In this document: positions 22,866-29,996 of the stretch, one piece after another
How positions within the stretch are numbered: the first letter of the stretch is position 1
Layout: each line of letters opens with the position of its first letter
Assembly (NCBI RefSeq): GCF_000485595.1
Contig: NW_014577363.1
Span: 123,376-153,655, forward strand
Direction of reading: 5' to 3'
DNA: 30,280 nt
Source of the DNA: Priapulus caudatus
Taxonomy: Eukaryota > Priapulida > Priapulimorpha > Priapulimorphida > Priapulidae
Notes under the pieces: model-generated
Database searches by the model: none
The model's input: only the letters and a program-made list of their open reading frames with translations
What the model was told of the DNA's origin: nothing
Position numbers and translations under genes: made by a program

Positions 22866-23185
22866 TGCGTGTGTGTGCGCGTGTGCGTGCGTGCGTGTGT
22901 GTGTGCGTTCTATCGTTCGTGTCTCTGTCAGCGTCCGCGATTTCGCAAGTGTGAATCTAACGAGACAATCACTTGCTCTCTGACACAGGCTCTCACGGCC
23001 CACTTCGCAACAGCAGACACAGCGATGCTTGCATCAGTAGATCCACGTTCGTGATCACTTTCGCCGGGCTCGGCTTGCTACTGATCGCATGTGCCATCGT
23101 CATCATCTTCAAACTGCTGGAGAGGCACAGGGACTCGGAGTATTTGATTACCTTTCCACCGCAAGAAGCTTACAGCAAATGCTAA
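8254..23185 (+). CDS. ZP-domain transmembrane protein with Gly/Tyr-rich repeat region (whole spliced gene, 11 exons)
   Basis: Exons inferred by eye are 8254-8313, 11608-13711, 15187-15375, 15795-15985, 18890-19067, 20161-20343, 21001-21080, 21448-21506, 21860-21998, 22403-22621 and 22989-23185. The first four join in phase (0, 1, 1) into 848 codons with no stop. The product runs: signal peptide (about residues 1-27), Gly/Tyr/Ser/Gln-rich region with 14 units of 21 residues (263-556), Gln/Arg stretch (about 660-692), ZP-N with Cys790, 822, 841 and about 887, ZP-C, basic linker with RxxR sites, one transmembrane helix and a short tail. The architecture is known for ZP proteins such as cuticlins and apical-matrix proteins, which are cleaved outside the membrane and polymerise. 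Exons 5-10 contain frame-shifting indels that look like sequence errors, because parallel copies downstream differ. The family call is firm. The exact edges of exons 6, 7 and 9, and whether a small exon was missed in the 16-18.9 kb intron, are uncertain. Confidence 0.82.
8567..8827. mobile_element. 261-bp inverted-repeat element with telomere-repeat core (MITE-like)
   Basis: Left arm 8567-8604 and right arm 8790-8827 are 38 bases each and inverted copies with one mismatch (arm begins GGCAGATAGATGCGATATG; the other end has A in place of the T at base 7). Inside, a 22-bp unit (GATATGACTACTAGGCACTT plus AG) is repeated four times from 8585. It is followed by an A-run, about 14 CCCTAA or variant units (8682-8764), and a second A-run. 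A 9-base direct repeat GCTATTAGC lies exactly 6 bases outside each end (8552-8560 and 8834-8842). No coding capacity is present. It lies in intron 1. Confidence 0.75.
8682..8764. repeat. interstitial telomere-type repeat (CCCTAA)n
   Basis: About 14 units of CCCTAA, with variants TCCTAA and CTTTAA, form the core of the inverted-repeat element. It is a short interstitial block and not a chromosome end, since unique sequence and the gene continue on both sides. Confidence 0.9.
9046..9236. repeat. TA then GA microsatellite
   Basis: (TA)n to about 9108, then (GA)n with interruptions to about 9236. Confidence 0.88.
9492..9845. repeat. 39-bp minisatellite, about 9 units
   Basis: Units start at 9492, 9531, 9570, 9609 and 9648 with GGTAACATTGGGTTAACATT and end in GTACTCTGC. 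The first four are essentially identical, and later ones (9648 to about 9845) are degenerate, with one unit near 9727-9766 well preserved again. Because 39 is a multiple of 3, frames on both strands read through it ([13 protein letters not shown] repeated), but nothing suggests coding. Confidence 0.92.
10721..10812. repeat. 33-bp tandem repeat, about 2.7 units
   Basis: The unit contains TATAGTATAGACCGGTAGAC followed by GGTACCGGACCGG. ACCGGT and GGTACC are self-complementary, so each unit can form small hairpins. Confidence 0.85.
11608..13711 (+). CDS. exon 2: Gly/Tyr/Ser/Pro/Gln-rich repetitive extracellular region
   Basis: The frame is open for 2,104 bases from the acceptor (TTCTTACAG|ACG) to the donor (AAAAG|GTCAGT). 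In this frame an upstream TGA at 11596 shows that the exon starts at the acceptor, well before the first ATG at 12064. In order it encodes the end of the signal peptide, an acidic and aromatic stretch ([17 protein letters not shown]), QS(A/T)YGG-type repeats (about 11893-11958), a QSQQQQ run, the 14 x 21-residue array (12334-13215), a Ser/Tyr/Arg-rich part, and a Gln/Arg stretch (13525-13620). Composition resembles elastomeric or structural matrix proteins (resilin-, silk- or cuticle-like), but I recognise no named domain. The donor leaves one base, which fits exon 3 exactly. Confidence 0.85.
12334..13215 (+). repeat. coding tandem array: 14 units of 63 bp (21 residues)
   Basis: Fourteen consecutive units, each exactly 63 bases, start with Ala/Thr/Leu-Pro (12334 [14 protein letters not shown]; 13153 [14 protein letters not shown]). 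A typical central unit reads [14 protein letters not shown] followed by AATPIQK. Most conserved are the opening Pro, the Gly-Tyr pair at positions 5-6, Gly or Phe at 8-10, Asn/Ser-Tyr-Gly at 11-14, and Pro-Ile-Gln-Lys at the end. Central units (12649-12900) are nearly identical in DNA, and the outer ones have diverged, which is usual for unequal crossing-over acting on the middle. No unit has changed length, so the 21-residue spacing seems to be constrained. The regular Tyr spacing could serve dityrosine cross-linking; that is inference. Confidence 0.92.
13525..13620 (+). repeat. coding Gln/Arg-rich repeat (DQRQR / ANQRQR units)
   Basis: Codons for [19 protein letters not shown] and a second [10 protein letters not shown] follow one another, about residues 660-691 of the protein. 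The DNA is a short tandem of CAGAGR(A/G) hexamers with units of 12-15 bases. The stretch is strongly basic and probably solvent-exposed, lying between the Tyr/Gly repeats and the linker to the ZP domain. It might bind acidic matrix polymers, but nothing in the sequence proves that. Confidence 0.8.
13712..15186 (+). other. intron 2 of the ZP gene
   Basis: Bounded by AAAAG|GTCAGT and GATTACAG|GTGG, phase 1. It is mostly unique, AT-rich just after the donor (13750-13825), with a TATATC-rich microsatellite and a near-perfect palindrome. A short plus frame at 14127-14312 shows no domain. Confidence 0.75.
14640..14888. repeat. TATATC/TA microsatellite containing a 21-bp-arm palindrome
   Basis: (TATATC)n and (TA)n surround an inverted repeat. 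The left arm ends AACATATAAAGAAG at 14759, the right arm starts CTTCTTTATATGCTCTTGAT at 14761, with one arm mismatch and a loop of about two bases. Confidence 0.85.
15187..15375 (+). CDS. exon 3: linker between repeat region and ZP domain
   Basis: The exon starts after TTGATTACAG and ends at CTAGAGG|GTAATT. With one base carried from exon 2 it reads [20 protein letters not shown], then a Gly/His/Tyr/Asn-rich stretch ending [11 protein letters not shown]. It is 189 bases, phase 1 to phase 1, so skipping it would keep the frame. No domain is recognisable, and the composition continues the Gly/Tyr-rich character of exon 2. The following in-frame TAG at 15381 lies just inside the intron, which confirms the donor position. 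Confidence 0.8.
15376..15794 (+). other. intron 3 of the ZP gene
   Basis: Bounded by AGAGG|GTAATT and TACCACAG|AAC. The last 130 bases are pyrimidine-rich with TATCCTC/TATCCTA repeats leading to the acceptor. Confidence 0.78.
15795..15985 (+). CDS. exon 4: first part of ZP-N domain
   Basis: The acceptor is TACCACAG|AACTAGAG and the donor GTGATG|GTAAGA, in phase 0. It encodes [18 protein letters not shown], then [19 protein letters not shown], then [17 protein letters not shown]. This is the ZP-N start: V-x-C, alternating hydrophobic strands, F-x-G-x-V-Y, then the second and third cysteines (Cys790, 822 and 841 of the joined protein). The open frame that runs on into the intron (to 17482) is His/Thr/Arg repeat read-through and not coding. 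Confidence 0.88.
15986..17745. repeat. CGTACG/GTTCATGCAC degenerate array in intron 4
   Basis: About 1.75 kb is built from GCACGCAC runs and the phrase ACGTACGCACGTTCATGCAC, which occurs in whole or damaged form more than 25 times between about 16220 and 17575, at spacings of about 30-70 bases. The DNA is largely alternating purine-pyrimidine and very CpG-rich. Lack of stop trinucleotides creates open frames up to 550 codons of His/Thr/Arg/Ala, which are not a protein gene. Confidence 0.88.
17746..18735 (+). other. remainder of intron 4, no exon recognised
   Basis: Unique sequence with a small GC hairpin (GCGGGC at 18104, GCCCGC at 18113). Exon 4 (phase 0) and exon 5 (phase 0) join directly, so no exon is required here, but a short one of length divisible by 3 cannot be excluded. 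Confidence 0.45.
18890..19067 (+). CDS. exon 5 (copy A): second part of ZP-N domain, frame disrupted
   Basis: The acceptor TTTTCTCGCAG and donor AGCAG|GTGAGAC are kept, but the reading frame is broken by several small insertions compared with the parallel copy at 28346-28503. Read with that copy, it encodes [17 protein letters not shown] and SRAYTVSCTAKRP, the last strands and fourth cysteine of a ZP-N module. Phase 0 at the start fits exon 4. Because exons 1-4 and 11 are clean and this stretch lies in a triplicated noisy segment, I read the breaks as sequencing errors, not gene decay. Confidence 0.72.
19690..19945. repeat. CA microsatellite (copy A, intron 5)
   Basis: It starts with CGCGCGCGCG at about 19709, then imperfect (CA)n. 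The open frames are by-products. Counterparts lie near 24975-25200 and 29130-29430. Confidence 0.9.
20161..20343 (+). CDS. exon 6 (copy A): ZP linker and start of ZP-C, frame partly disrupted
   Basis: The 3' part is open and reads [20 protein letters not shown] before a GGGTGAGTTG donor. That fits the first ZP-C strand, where family members show a G-x-x-L-x-L pattern. The 5' part is Arg/Gln-rich and contains stops in copy A (for example TAG near 20220 and 20250) that are absent or shifted in copies at 25396-25569 and 29598-29772. The acceptor at CATAGGCAG|GTC is a best guess. Comparing the three copies suggests an open linker with Pro, Arg and Gln. Exact residues at the Glu-(Leu/Val)-Glu position cannot be settled. 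Confidence 0.6.
20484..20940. repeat. CA microsatellite (copy A, intron 6)
   Basis: Long (CA)n with ATGTACACAC interruptions, ending in CCACCACC-rich sequence before exon 7. Counterparts lie at about 25705-26190 and from 29915 to the window end. Confidence 0.92.
21001..21080 (+). CDS. exon 7 (copy A): ZP-C strands with conserved Asn-Cys
   Basis: After CCCACATTTAG the frame reads [20 protein letters not shown] then LIDEER before GTGAGTGTCA. This matches the ZP-C signature: a strand ending in N-C, a short loop, then L-I-D-E leading to Gly-Cys. In copy A the end reads GAAGAGCGG. In copy B (26250-26338) it reads GAAGATGG, which with exon 8 gives Asp-Gly-Cys, the family motif. Copy A therefore probably carries an error of one or two bases at about 21075-21079. 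Confidence 0.75.
21448..21506 (+). CDS. exon 8 (copy A): short ZP-C exon beginning at the Gly-Cys motif
   Basis: Fifty-nine bases lie between TTCTTGCACAG and CCTG|GTAAGTT. Entered with two carried bases, it reads (G)[19 protein letters not shown]. The Cys is the one expected after L-I-D-E-x-G in ZP-C. Read in phase 0 it would start ATG TAG, so the two-base carry-over seen in copy B of exon 7 is needed. It is too short and internal to appear in an ORF search. Confidence 0.68.
21601..21859 (+). repeat. tandem repeat of about 40 bp abutting the exon 9 acceptor (copy A)
   Basis: Six to seven units of roughly 38-42 bases carry TGTAAAAGATAAGTCAACTT then ATATCGCTTATTGTGTTG. The last partial unit reads TGTGTTGTGTAGGGATAAGT and contains the splice acceptor and first bases of exon 9. 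Copy B has the same array at about 26915-27180. Confidence 0.85.
21860..21998 (+). CDS. exon 9 (copy A): core ZP-C strands and cysteines, one frameshift
   Basis: The acceptor is TTGTGTAG and the donor TGCTAC|GTGAGT. The exon encodes AFQ-x-FQFPDAAE and then, in another frame, [15 protein letters not shown]. This is the ZP-C hallmark (A-F-x-A/G-F-x-F, V-x-F-x-C-x-V-x-V-C). The frame change falls at GCAGAACAG (about 21950), where one missing A would restore Glu-Thr-Val-Tyr. Copy B has GATACC at the same place, which keeps the frame. The exon start is also shifted by one base relative to copy B. Confidence 0.75.
22190..22285. repeat. CA microsatellite (copy A, intron 9)
   Basis: (CA)n after a CGCACGCACG start; the copy B counterpart is at about 27515-27625. 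Confidence 0.88.
22403..22621 (+). CDS. exon 10 (copy A): end of ZP-C and basic cleavable linker
   Basis: After ATGTTTTTCCAG the best frame reads [20 protein letters not shown], then [12 protein letters not shown], then after a one-base correction [15 protein letters not shown] and [17 protein letters not shown], ending G|GTGAGT. Lys-Cys supplies the last ZP-C cysteine. RHAR and the RRR/DRR clusters match minimal furin-type sites (RxxR and dibasic), placed between the ZP module and the membrane helix as in other ZP proteins. Copy A has an extra G after the acceptor and an extra G at CGTGGCTGG, both absent from copy B (27743-27971). Confidence 0.72.
22745..22915. repeat. GT microsatellite (copy A, intron 10)
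   Basis: (GT)n with GC interruptions between exons 10 and 11. In copy B the equivalent run (28035-28195) is where the sequence switches to copy C. Confidence 0.9.
22989..23185 (+). CDS. exon 11: transmembrane helix, cytoplasmic tail and stop
   Basis: It begins after CTCTGACACAG and takes one base from exon 10, reading [20 protein letters not shown], then a hydrophobic helix ([18 protein letters not shown]), then [20 protein letters not shown] and AYSKC before TAA at 23183-23185. The helix of about 21-22 residues followed by Lys and Arg is a type I membrane anchor (positive inside). The frame is clean. It lies outside the duplicated segment and has no second copy in the window. Confidence 0.88.
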
Positions 23186-24357
23186 TGTCATCTTTACTGA
23201 CTGAAAATGTTTAATTACGGACGAATTACTGTCGTTAAGGGAAGGCGACGTACTTGTATGTGCGTGCACACGCGCGCTTTCATGTACGCTCACGCGCGCG
23301 CGCGTGTAAGAACGCGTACCTTCTATATTTGACATACACTAACTCACATCGATTCCTGTATGTAACAGTTAGAATATTGTATAAAGAATACACAGATAAA
23401 TGTAGGTGTACGCGTCTAACTACACAGCCAACATGCAGTGTAATCAAATGAAACAACCGTTTCCAACAAAATATATAAAAGTATAGATGGGTTGGCTTTG
23501 TATACATCAAACCATGGATATTATATTTTTATAAGATAGTTTCCGCTCAAGAAAGCCCGTGCTTTTAACTAATTAATTAATATCTATAGGTATGGTTTAT
23601 AATTAGGCTTTGCAGCAATACTGTAGCTATACTACCTATCTGTACTCTTTATACTTATACTTAGTATCATTCCCCTGTTTATTTACCTATAGATGCAACT
23701 CCTGCAAAACCCTATTGTACCTGTGAACACGTTTAATGAGTATTAATTACCTATGTAATTAGCTATCTGACTTAGGGGACCATTGTTCTAACACGATCAT
23801 GTCATACCAGTATGACAGAAGAACAGATTACTCTTACAATTGTTTTTTTATTGTTGAGAGATTTTATAATGATGTTTTTTTTTACATTTGTTGTCATATT
23901 TTGTTATTAATTTGCTGATTGGTTGATTATTTATGTTGTAATCAGTAAACAGGACTATTTCGTGGCCTCTATTGTTACACACGCATGCACGCATGTGTCT
24001 ATGGGTGTGCGTGTGCGCGTGTGCGTGTGTGCGTGTGTGCGTGTGTGCGTGTGTGCGTGTGCGTGTGTGTGTGCGTGTGCGTGTGCGTGCGTGCGTGCGT
24101 GCGCTGTGAAAACTATAATTTTTGATAATATGCAGAATGTGTTCCTAAGCATACTACTAAAATAACTCGTAATCATTTAGTATGTATAAGACAGAAAGAA
24201 TCATCAAAGTAAAAAGTTGTATTCCCATACCTTTCCGTGTTTGAGGCTTTTTCTATGGAAGGCTAGCACCATGCGGTACCACCGCAAAAATTGTGTTTTG
24301 GAAAAGTTTTACTTATCTACATAATATGCACGCACACGCACGCACACACGCGCGTGT
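23186..24357. other. presumed 3' untranslated and downstream sequence of the ZP gene
   Basis: AT-rich unique sequence with no open frame of note. No canonical AATAAA stands out near the stop, so the transcript end is unresolved. A GT microsatellite lies at 23995-24110 and a short CA/CG run at 24327-24357 forms the junction to copy B. Confidence 0.5.
23995..24110. repeat. GT/GC microsatellite downstream of the gene
   Basis: GTGTGCGTGTGCGCGTGTGC-type repeat, alternating purine-pyrimidine. Confidence 0.9.
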
Positions 24358-24984
24358 GGAACCTCCCGTCGCGCAGCACTGGCACGCGACGCACGCAGAC
24401 GCTCACAAGCAGCACGGACGCTGTCTAATGACGTGGTCGACGGACGCAAAATTTTTTTTTCCGCCACTTGAGTTCCGACCAAGCGCAATGCAGCGCGACT
24501 CCATTCACTTCGACTTCCCTCGAAGTCAACAATGTAAAATGTATAGCCCCTATCCTAACGCGTACTTAGAGACCCTAACCCTAACCCTAACCAGTAACCC
24601 GAACCGAACCGCTAACACTAACTATAAATCAACTATATATATAAGCACTCATTTATGTACAAAACAGCTTATCTATGTGTGGGTCGGAATCTGCATGGAA
24701 AAAATTTCGGCAGGCCTGGACGCTCGTTAGAAACTTTTGATTTAAATATTTATTATCTAATGTTTAAAAATTTGCGCCACGTATTGCCACAACACCTTAT
24801 ACGCAAAAGAATGATCAACATTCAAGCTTAGTTTGTGTTCGTAACTAGTTATGATACTGCTCAATACGGAAGGCCCTGCTTAATAGTCAGTATTAGTTAC
24901 TGGATTTAAGGAATATACGTCACGCACGCCAGCGCGCGCCGAGCGCAACCACGCCGACACACAACATGGACAGCACGCGCGCAC

Positions 24985-25017
<33 letters not shown>

Positions 25018-25395
25018 CACATACAACACACAGCACCAGTACACACACACACAACAAGCACACACACACAACACACACACATACACAACATCACACGCAT
25101 ACACACACCACACACACACACACCACACACAGCACAGCACACACACACACACACACACAACACACAAAGTTACGTGCGCACGCACACACAAACACACATC
25201 GTGGCACGCACGCATGCTACGCAGCAGCGCACCGTCCACTCCTGCAAAGCATCCACGCCACGCTCGACCATTACGCGGCGGGCATAGTTCATTCGACAGC
25301 ACGAATAGCATATAAACTGCCCAATAGGCATGTTTTTGACACGATGCACACAATAAGGCAATTGAACACACGGTAATTCGCATTCACATAGGCAG

Positions 25396-25569
25396 GTCTT
25401 CGCAGGCAACAAACCGCGTCATCATCTGCGCAGCGCCACCCACGCTAGGATACACCGACCGATCTACCTGCACGTGTAGAAAGGCAAAGGACCCAGCACA
25501 GTAGCCCCTCTGGTGAGTAAGAAGTGGCACAGCAGCTACCGCTTGTCATTAGGCTATGACAACGTACGG
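25396..25569 (+). pseudogene. exon 6 copy B
   Basis: Parallels 20161-20343 with scattered indels. It keeps the ACGGGTGAGTTGG donor region and the Leu-Val-Ile part out of frame with the rest. Either a duplicate or an uncorrected read of the same locus. Confidence 0.6.
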
Positions 25570-26249
25570 GTGAGTTGGTTAAAGTCTTGCCACAACGTTG
25601 CTTCGAAGTACAGTGGTTACATGGCCGAGTGCCATTTCCTGTGAATTACCTATACGTAAACCGAAACTACATAGCAGTATCTGAAAAGTTACATACGCGC
25701 GGCCATACACAGACACACACACACGACACCACACACACACGACACAACCCACACACACACAGCACAGCACACACACAAACACCACACATACATCACACAC
25801 ACACCAGCCGGCACACAACAACACACACACACACATCAACACACACACCATGCATCAGCACATCACAGCACATCACACACACACACACACACACACATAC
25901 ACACACACATGAGCGACACACCACACACACACACACACACACACCATCACACACACAACATCACACACACAACACACACACACACACACACAGCACATAC
26001 ACACAGCACACAAAGCACACACACACACACCACACACACATCACACACACACCACACAACACACGACACAGCCAGCACACACACACACCACACACTACAC
26101 ACATACCGCGCCACCCCCACACCCGACACAACCCCCACCAACCACCAGCCACGCCAAACCACACCAACCACCACCGACACCACGACACAGAGCACACCCG
26201 TCTTCATACCCTCGACTGTCAAGTGCTCTCTATTTCTTCCCACATTTAG

Positions 26250-26338
26250 ACTGTACTTACGTCGTTGGCCAAGTGAGTAACTAAGTCGTGGCGCACGATG
26301 GAAGCCTACTCAGAGGTGATCTGATGCGATGAAGATGG
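26250..26338 (+). pseudogene. exon 7 copy B
   Basis: Parallels 21001-21080. It is frame-broken within, but its end (GATGAAGATGG|GTGAGT) gives the Asp-Glu-Asp-Gly reading that joins to Cys in exon 8, which copy A lacks. Confidence 0.65.
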
Positions 26339-26747
26339 GTGAGTGTCAACACTATGACTGGTCGATCATGCAAATTGCAATGAGCCATACGTGTAATTGG
26401 CCGACCAATCCAAGGCATGTCATTTTAATCGCTGTCGTCGTCCGTTGCTATATTGTCACGTTCTGCTGATTATCTCAGTCATTTGTTATTCTGGTACTCT
26501 ACTATAGTTTAGTAGCCTATTCAACATTATGCGGTAATCACGTTAAGTGGCTATTAAATCGGCTGCTATGGACATTTGATCAATTACCCATGTGGGATCA
26601 CCTAACAGCTAATATGGCGATGTTAGACCATATATTTTGGTTACTGGCATTAATCATCCCAATCGAGCGATCGCCTATATACTTGCGAGCTTACAACATG
26701 GCGTGATATGCGGCGAATGATTTCTAGCTCTATTTCTTGCAAGGCAG

Positions 26748-26810
26748 ATGTAGCAGGCTAGGCGCTCGTAGACTAGCCCAGGACGTTAGCAACACAAGTA
26801 TCCTAACCTG
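26748..26810 (+). pseudogene. exon 8 copy B
   Basis: Parallels 21448-21506 after GCAAGGCAG, with about four small insertions. The donor is degraded to CCTGGTTGTTT. Confidence 0.6.
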
Positions 26811-27178
26811 GTTGTTTGAATGCATACGATTATACATCGATAGTAAACCAGCACATGTGTCTCAGCCGCCCAGGATGAGGACTAGTAAGCAATTGATATA
26901 ATCCCCCAAGATTATATCGCTTCTGTGTTGTGTAAAAGATAAGCTCATACTCTATATCGTCGCTTTTTATGTGTGGCAAACAGAAAGTCTAACTATATCG
27001 CTTATTGTGTTGTGTAAAAGATAAGTAAAGCTTATATTAGCTTATTCATGTTGGTGTAAAAGATAAGTAAACTTTATATGCTTATTAGCGTTGTGTAAAA
27101 GATAACTGTCAAGCTTATTTATGCGCTTATTGTGGGTAAAAGATAAATAACTTATTTATCGCTTTGTGATTGTGTTAG

Positions 27179-27325
27179 GGGACTAAGTCAATTAAGAGAC
27201 TCTGAAGGACCACAACAGAAAGTATACTTCTATCGCGCCTTTCAGCGGGCTTCCAGTGTTCCCGACCGGCAGATACCGTTTACATTTCAATGTGATGTCA
27301 ACGTTTGTTTACCAGAGCATGCTAC
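27179..27325 (+). pseudogene. exon 9 copy B
   Basis: Parallels 21860-21998 between GTGTTAG and TGCTAC|GTGAGT. It contains extra bases but reads GATACCGTTTAC where copy A has lost a base, supporting the expected Thr-Val-Tyr of ZP-C. Confidence 0.65.
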
Positions 27326-27742
27326 GTGAGTATGCGTTTACGCAATCACTTTTACTATAGCTCATTGACCCAACCCATGCCTGTTCTTCCGTCCCACCTT
27401 AGCGTCTGTTTTCTTGCTCTAAGCCAATCTCTATTAGTTTTCTCATCTTTTTCTGCTCATTCGCGCCACGCTCATTCTAACCCCTCTCTCACTCTGTTTT
27501 CACTCGCGACGCACGCAACGCACGTACACACACGCAAGCACACACACACATCACACGAGCACACACACACGCACACACACTGGGACACACACACATCCCG
27601 CCCACACACAACTCACACACGGTCACTTTTCCCCTATCTCGCTGCTCTCCTCACTGCACTCGATCTCTATCTCCCCTGCGTATACTAACGTCGTGCGTAC
27701 AGCTCATTGTCAGTTGCATTTGCATATGATATGTTTTTCCAG

Positions 27743-27971
27743 CCCTCTCGCTCCAACGTGCTCGCGCCAACAGACGATTCGGCTCGTGCGGGTAGAATTC
27801 TGTCAGAAAGCTGAACGGAGATGAAGGCAGAGACATTCATCCGGCGTGCTGGAGATAAGGATGCTTCAGAGGATGGCAGGCACGCTTCGTAAGAAAGCAG
27901 CGAGTGTCCGTATCCACACGTCTGTTCGCGACGTTCAAGCCTTCGCTGATCGTAGACAACAGATCACGCGG
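27743..27971 (+). pseudogene. exon 10 copy B
   Basis: Parallels 22403-22621. The acceptor region TTTTTCCAGCCCTCT lacks the extra G of copy A, and CGTGCTGGAGATAAGGATGC also reads in frame where copy A does not. Other indels break the rest. Confidence 0.65.
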
Positions 27972-28123
27972 GTGAGTGTGTGAGCTTGTAACCACGCTTA
28001 GTGGCGGGCTAGATTCATTATTAAGCCGTGGCCGTGTGTGTGTGCTTGCGTTGCGTTTACTTGCGTGTATGTGTACGGCGTGCTTATGTGCCTCTGTGCG
28101 CGTGTGTGTGGCGTGTGCGTGCG

Positions 28124-28191
<68 letters not shown>

Positions 28192-28345
28192 GTTGGGGGG
28201 TGTGTGATATATACATATATATATATATACATATATACATATACACACATTTACATTTAAAACATCATAAAATTTTACATTTAAAACATTATTAAATTAT
28301 TGTACCATCTCTTTTGTCTGATATAATTCGATTATTTTCTCGCAG

Positions 28346-28503
28346 ACGCCTGACGCATACCACAGCGACACGGCTGACAAGTATACTAACAAGATTGTCA
28401 TCATGGCTGGCAATAGGTTCGGTATACTACGCGGTACAAGCCGTGCCTACACCGTATCCTGCACCGCCAAACGTCCAACCCCGCCCGACACCACTCACAG
28501 CAG
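28346..28503 (+). pseudogene. exon 5 copy C, fully open frame
   Basis: Between TTTTCTCGCAG and AGCAG|GTGAGAC the frame is open for 52 codons plus two bases. It reads TPDAYHSDTADKYTNKIV, then [17 protein letters not shown], then TVSCTAKRPTPPDTTHS, a good ZP-N end with the fourth cysteine. It starts in phase 0 as exon 4 requires. This copy is probably the correct reading of exon 5 of the main gene. I label it a duplicate only because of its position after exon 11. Confidence 0.72.
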
Positions 28504-29321
28504 GTGAGACATCGAGCGATGCGTCTAATTCATTGTGAGCCAGTAGCAGTTGCTCATTAAGGGGGAAACGGACACTCTCCCGTCCGCACGCACGCACGCA
28601 CGCACGCAGACGCTCACACAGCACGGACGCTGTCTAATGATGGGTCTGGACGCAAATTTTTTTTCCCCACTTGAGTTCCGGACCTACAGCTCATATCAGC
28701 GCACTCCATTCACTCGACTATCCTCGAAGCCAACAATGTAAAATGTACTACCCTATCCCTAACCCGGAACTATGAACCTAACCCTAACCCTAACCAGTAA
28801 CCCGAACCCGAACCCTAACACTAACTATATCCACACGCTATCATCATATAAGCACCATCTTATTAGCAAATACAGCTTATCTATGGTGGTGTCCGGAACT
28901 CAGTGGGAAAAAAATTTCGCGGCCTGGACCTCGTTAGAAACTTTGATTTAAATATTTATTATCTAATGTTTAAAATTTCGCCACGTTTGCACAACACCTT
29001 ATACGCAAAAATGATCACATTTCAAGCTTAGTTTATGTTCGTAACTAGTTATATGATACTGCTAATAACGGAGCCCTGCCCTTAATAGTCTAGTATTATG
29101 TTACTGGATTTAGAAATACGTCACGCACGGCCACGCGCGCGCGCGCGCACACACACACACACAACAAGGTGACGCTGTCGCGCCACACACTAGCACAGCA
29201 CACACACACACACAACACACAACACATACAACACACACACGCATACACACACACAACAACACACACACACAGCACACCACACACACACATACACACCACA
29301 CGCATTCCACACACACACACA

Positions 29322-29362
<41 letters not shown>

Positions 29363-29597
29363 ACAGCACACACAAAGTTACGCTGCGCCGCACACACAAA
29401 CACACACACGTGCTACGCACGCATGCACGCAGCACGCGCACCGTCTCACTCGCGCACTCCACGCCACCGCTCGAACCATTACGCGGGCGTGCATGCTCAT
29501 TCACGCACGAATACATATAACTCCAATAGTGCATGTTTTGACAACGATCACACAATATAGCATTGAACCACACGGCTAATTCGCATTCACATAGCAG

Positions 29598-29772
29598 GTA
29601 CTTCGCAGCAACAAGACCGTCATCATCTGCTGCGCGCCACCCCACGCTAGGATACATCCGAACCGGTCTACCTGCACGCTGGTGAAAAGGCAAGGACCAC
29701 AACAGTAGCTCCTCTGGTGAGTAAGGAAGTGGGACAGCAGCTTACGCTTGTCATTAGCTATGACAACGTACG
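29598..29772 (+). pseudogene. exon 6 copy C
   Basis: Parallels 20161-20343. Its 3' part reads GAAGTGGGACAGCAGCTTAC, giving Glu-Val-Gly-Gln-Gln-Leu-Thr, closer to ZP-C expectation than copy A at that point, before ACG|GTGAGTTG. Confidence 0.62.
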
Positions 29773-29914
29773 GTGAGTTGCGTTAAAGTATCGTTGCCCA
29801 CAACGTTCGCTTCGAAGTACAGTAGGTTACATGCGATGTCCATTATCCTCGGTAATTACCTATAGCGTAAACCTGAAACAGCATACAGTATCTGAAAAGT
29901 TACAGTACTGCGCG

Positions 29915-29961
29915 GCCTACACACACACACACAGACACGACACCACACACACACACGACAC

Positions 29962-29996
<35 letters not shown>

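Larger units (their letters stand above)
18736..22915. repeat. segment copy A of a triplicated region (ZP exons 5-10)
   Basis: Runs from the TA microsatellite at 18750 through exon 5, degenerate CCCTAA-type sequence (19340-19400), CA microsatellites, exons 6-10 and the GT microsatellite ending at about 22915. The same order recurs in B (from the equivalent of 19139) and C (from the equivalent of about 18760). Copy A is cleaner than B and C in 20.9-22.6 kb but still has coding-frame indels. Confidence 0.85.
24358..28195. repeat. segment copy B (ZP exons 6-10), noisy duplicate
   Basis: It begins at GGAACCTCCCGTCG (matching 19139) just after a CA/CG run and parallels copy A through exons 6-10 to the GT microsatellite. 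Differences are dominated by single-base insertions and deletions spread evenly over introns and exons. Exon 11 and exons 1-5 are absent. Confidence 0.85.
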
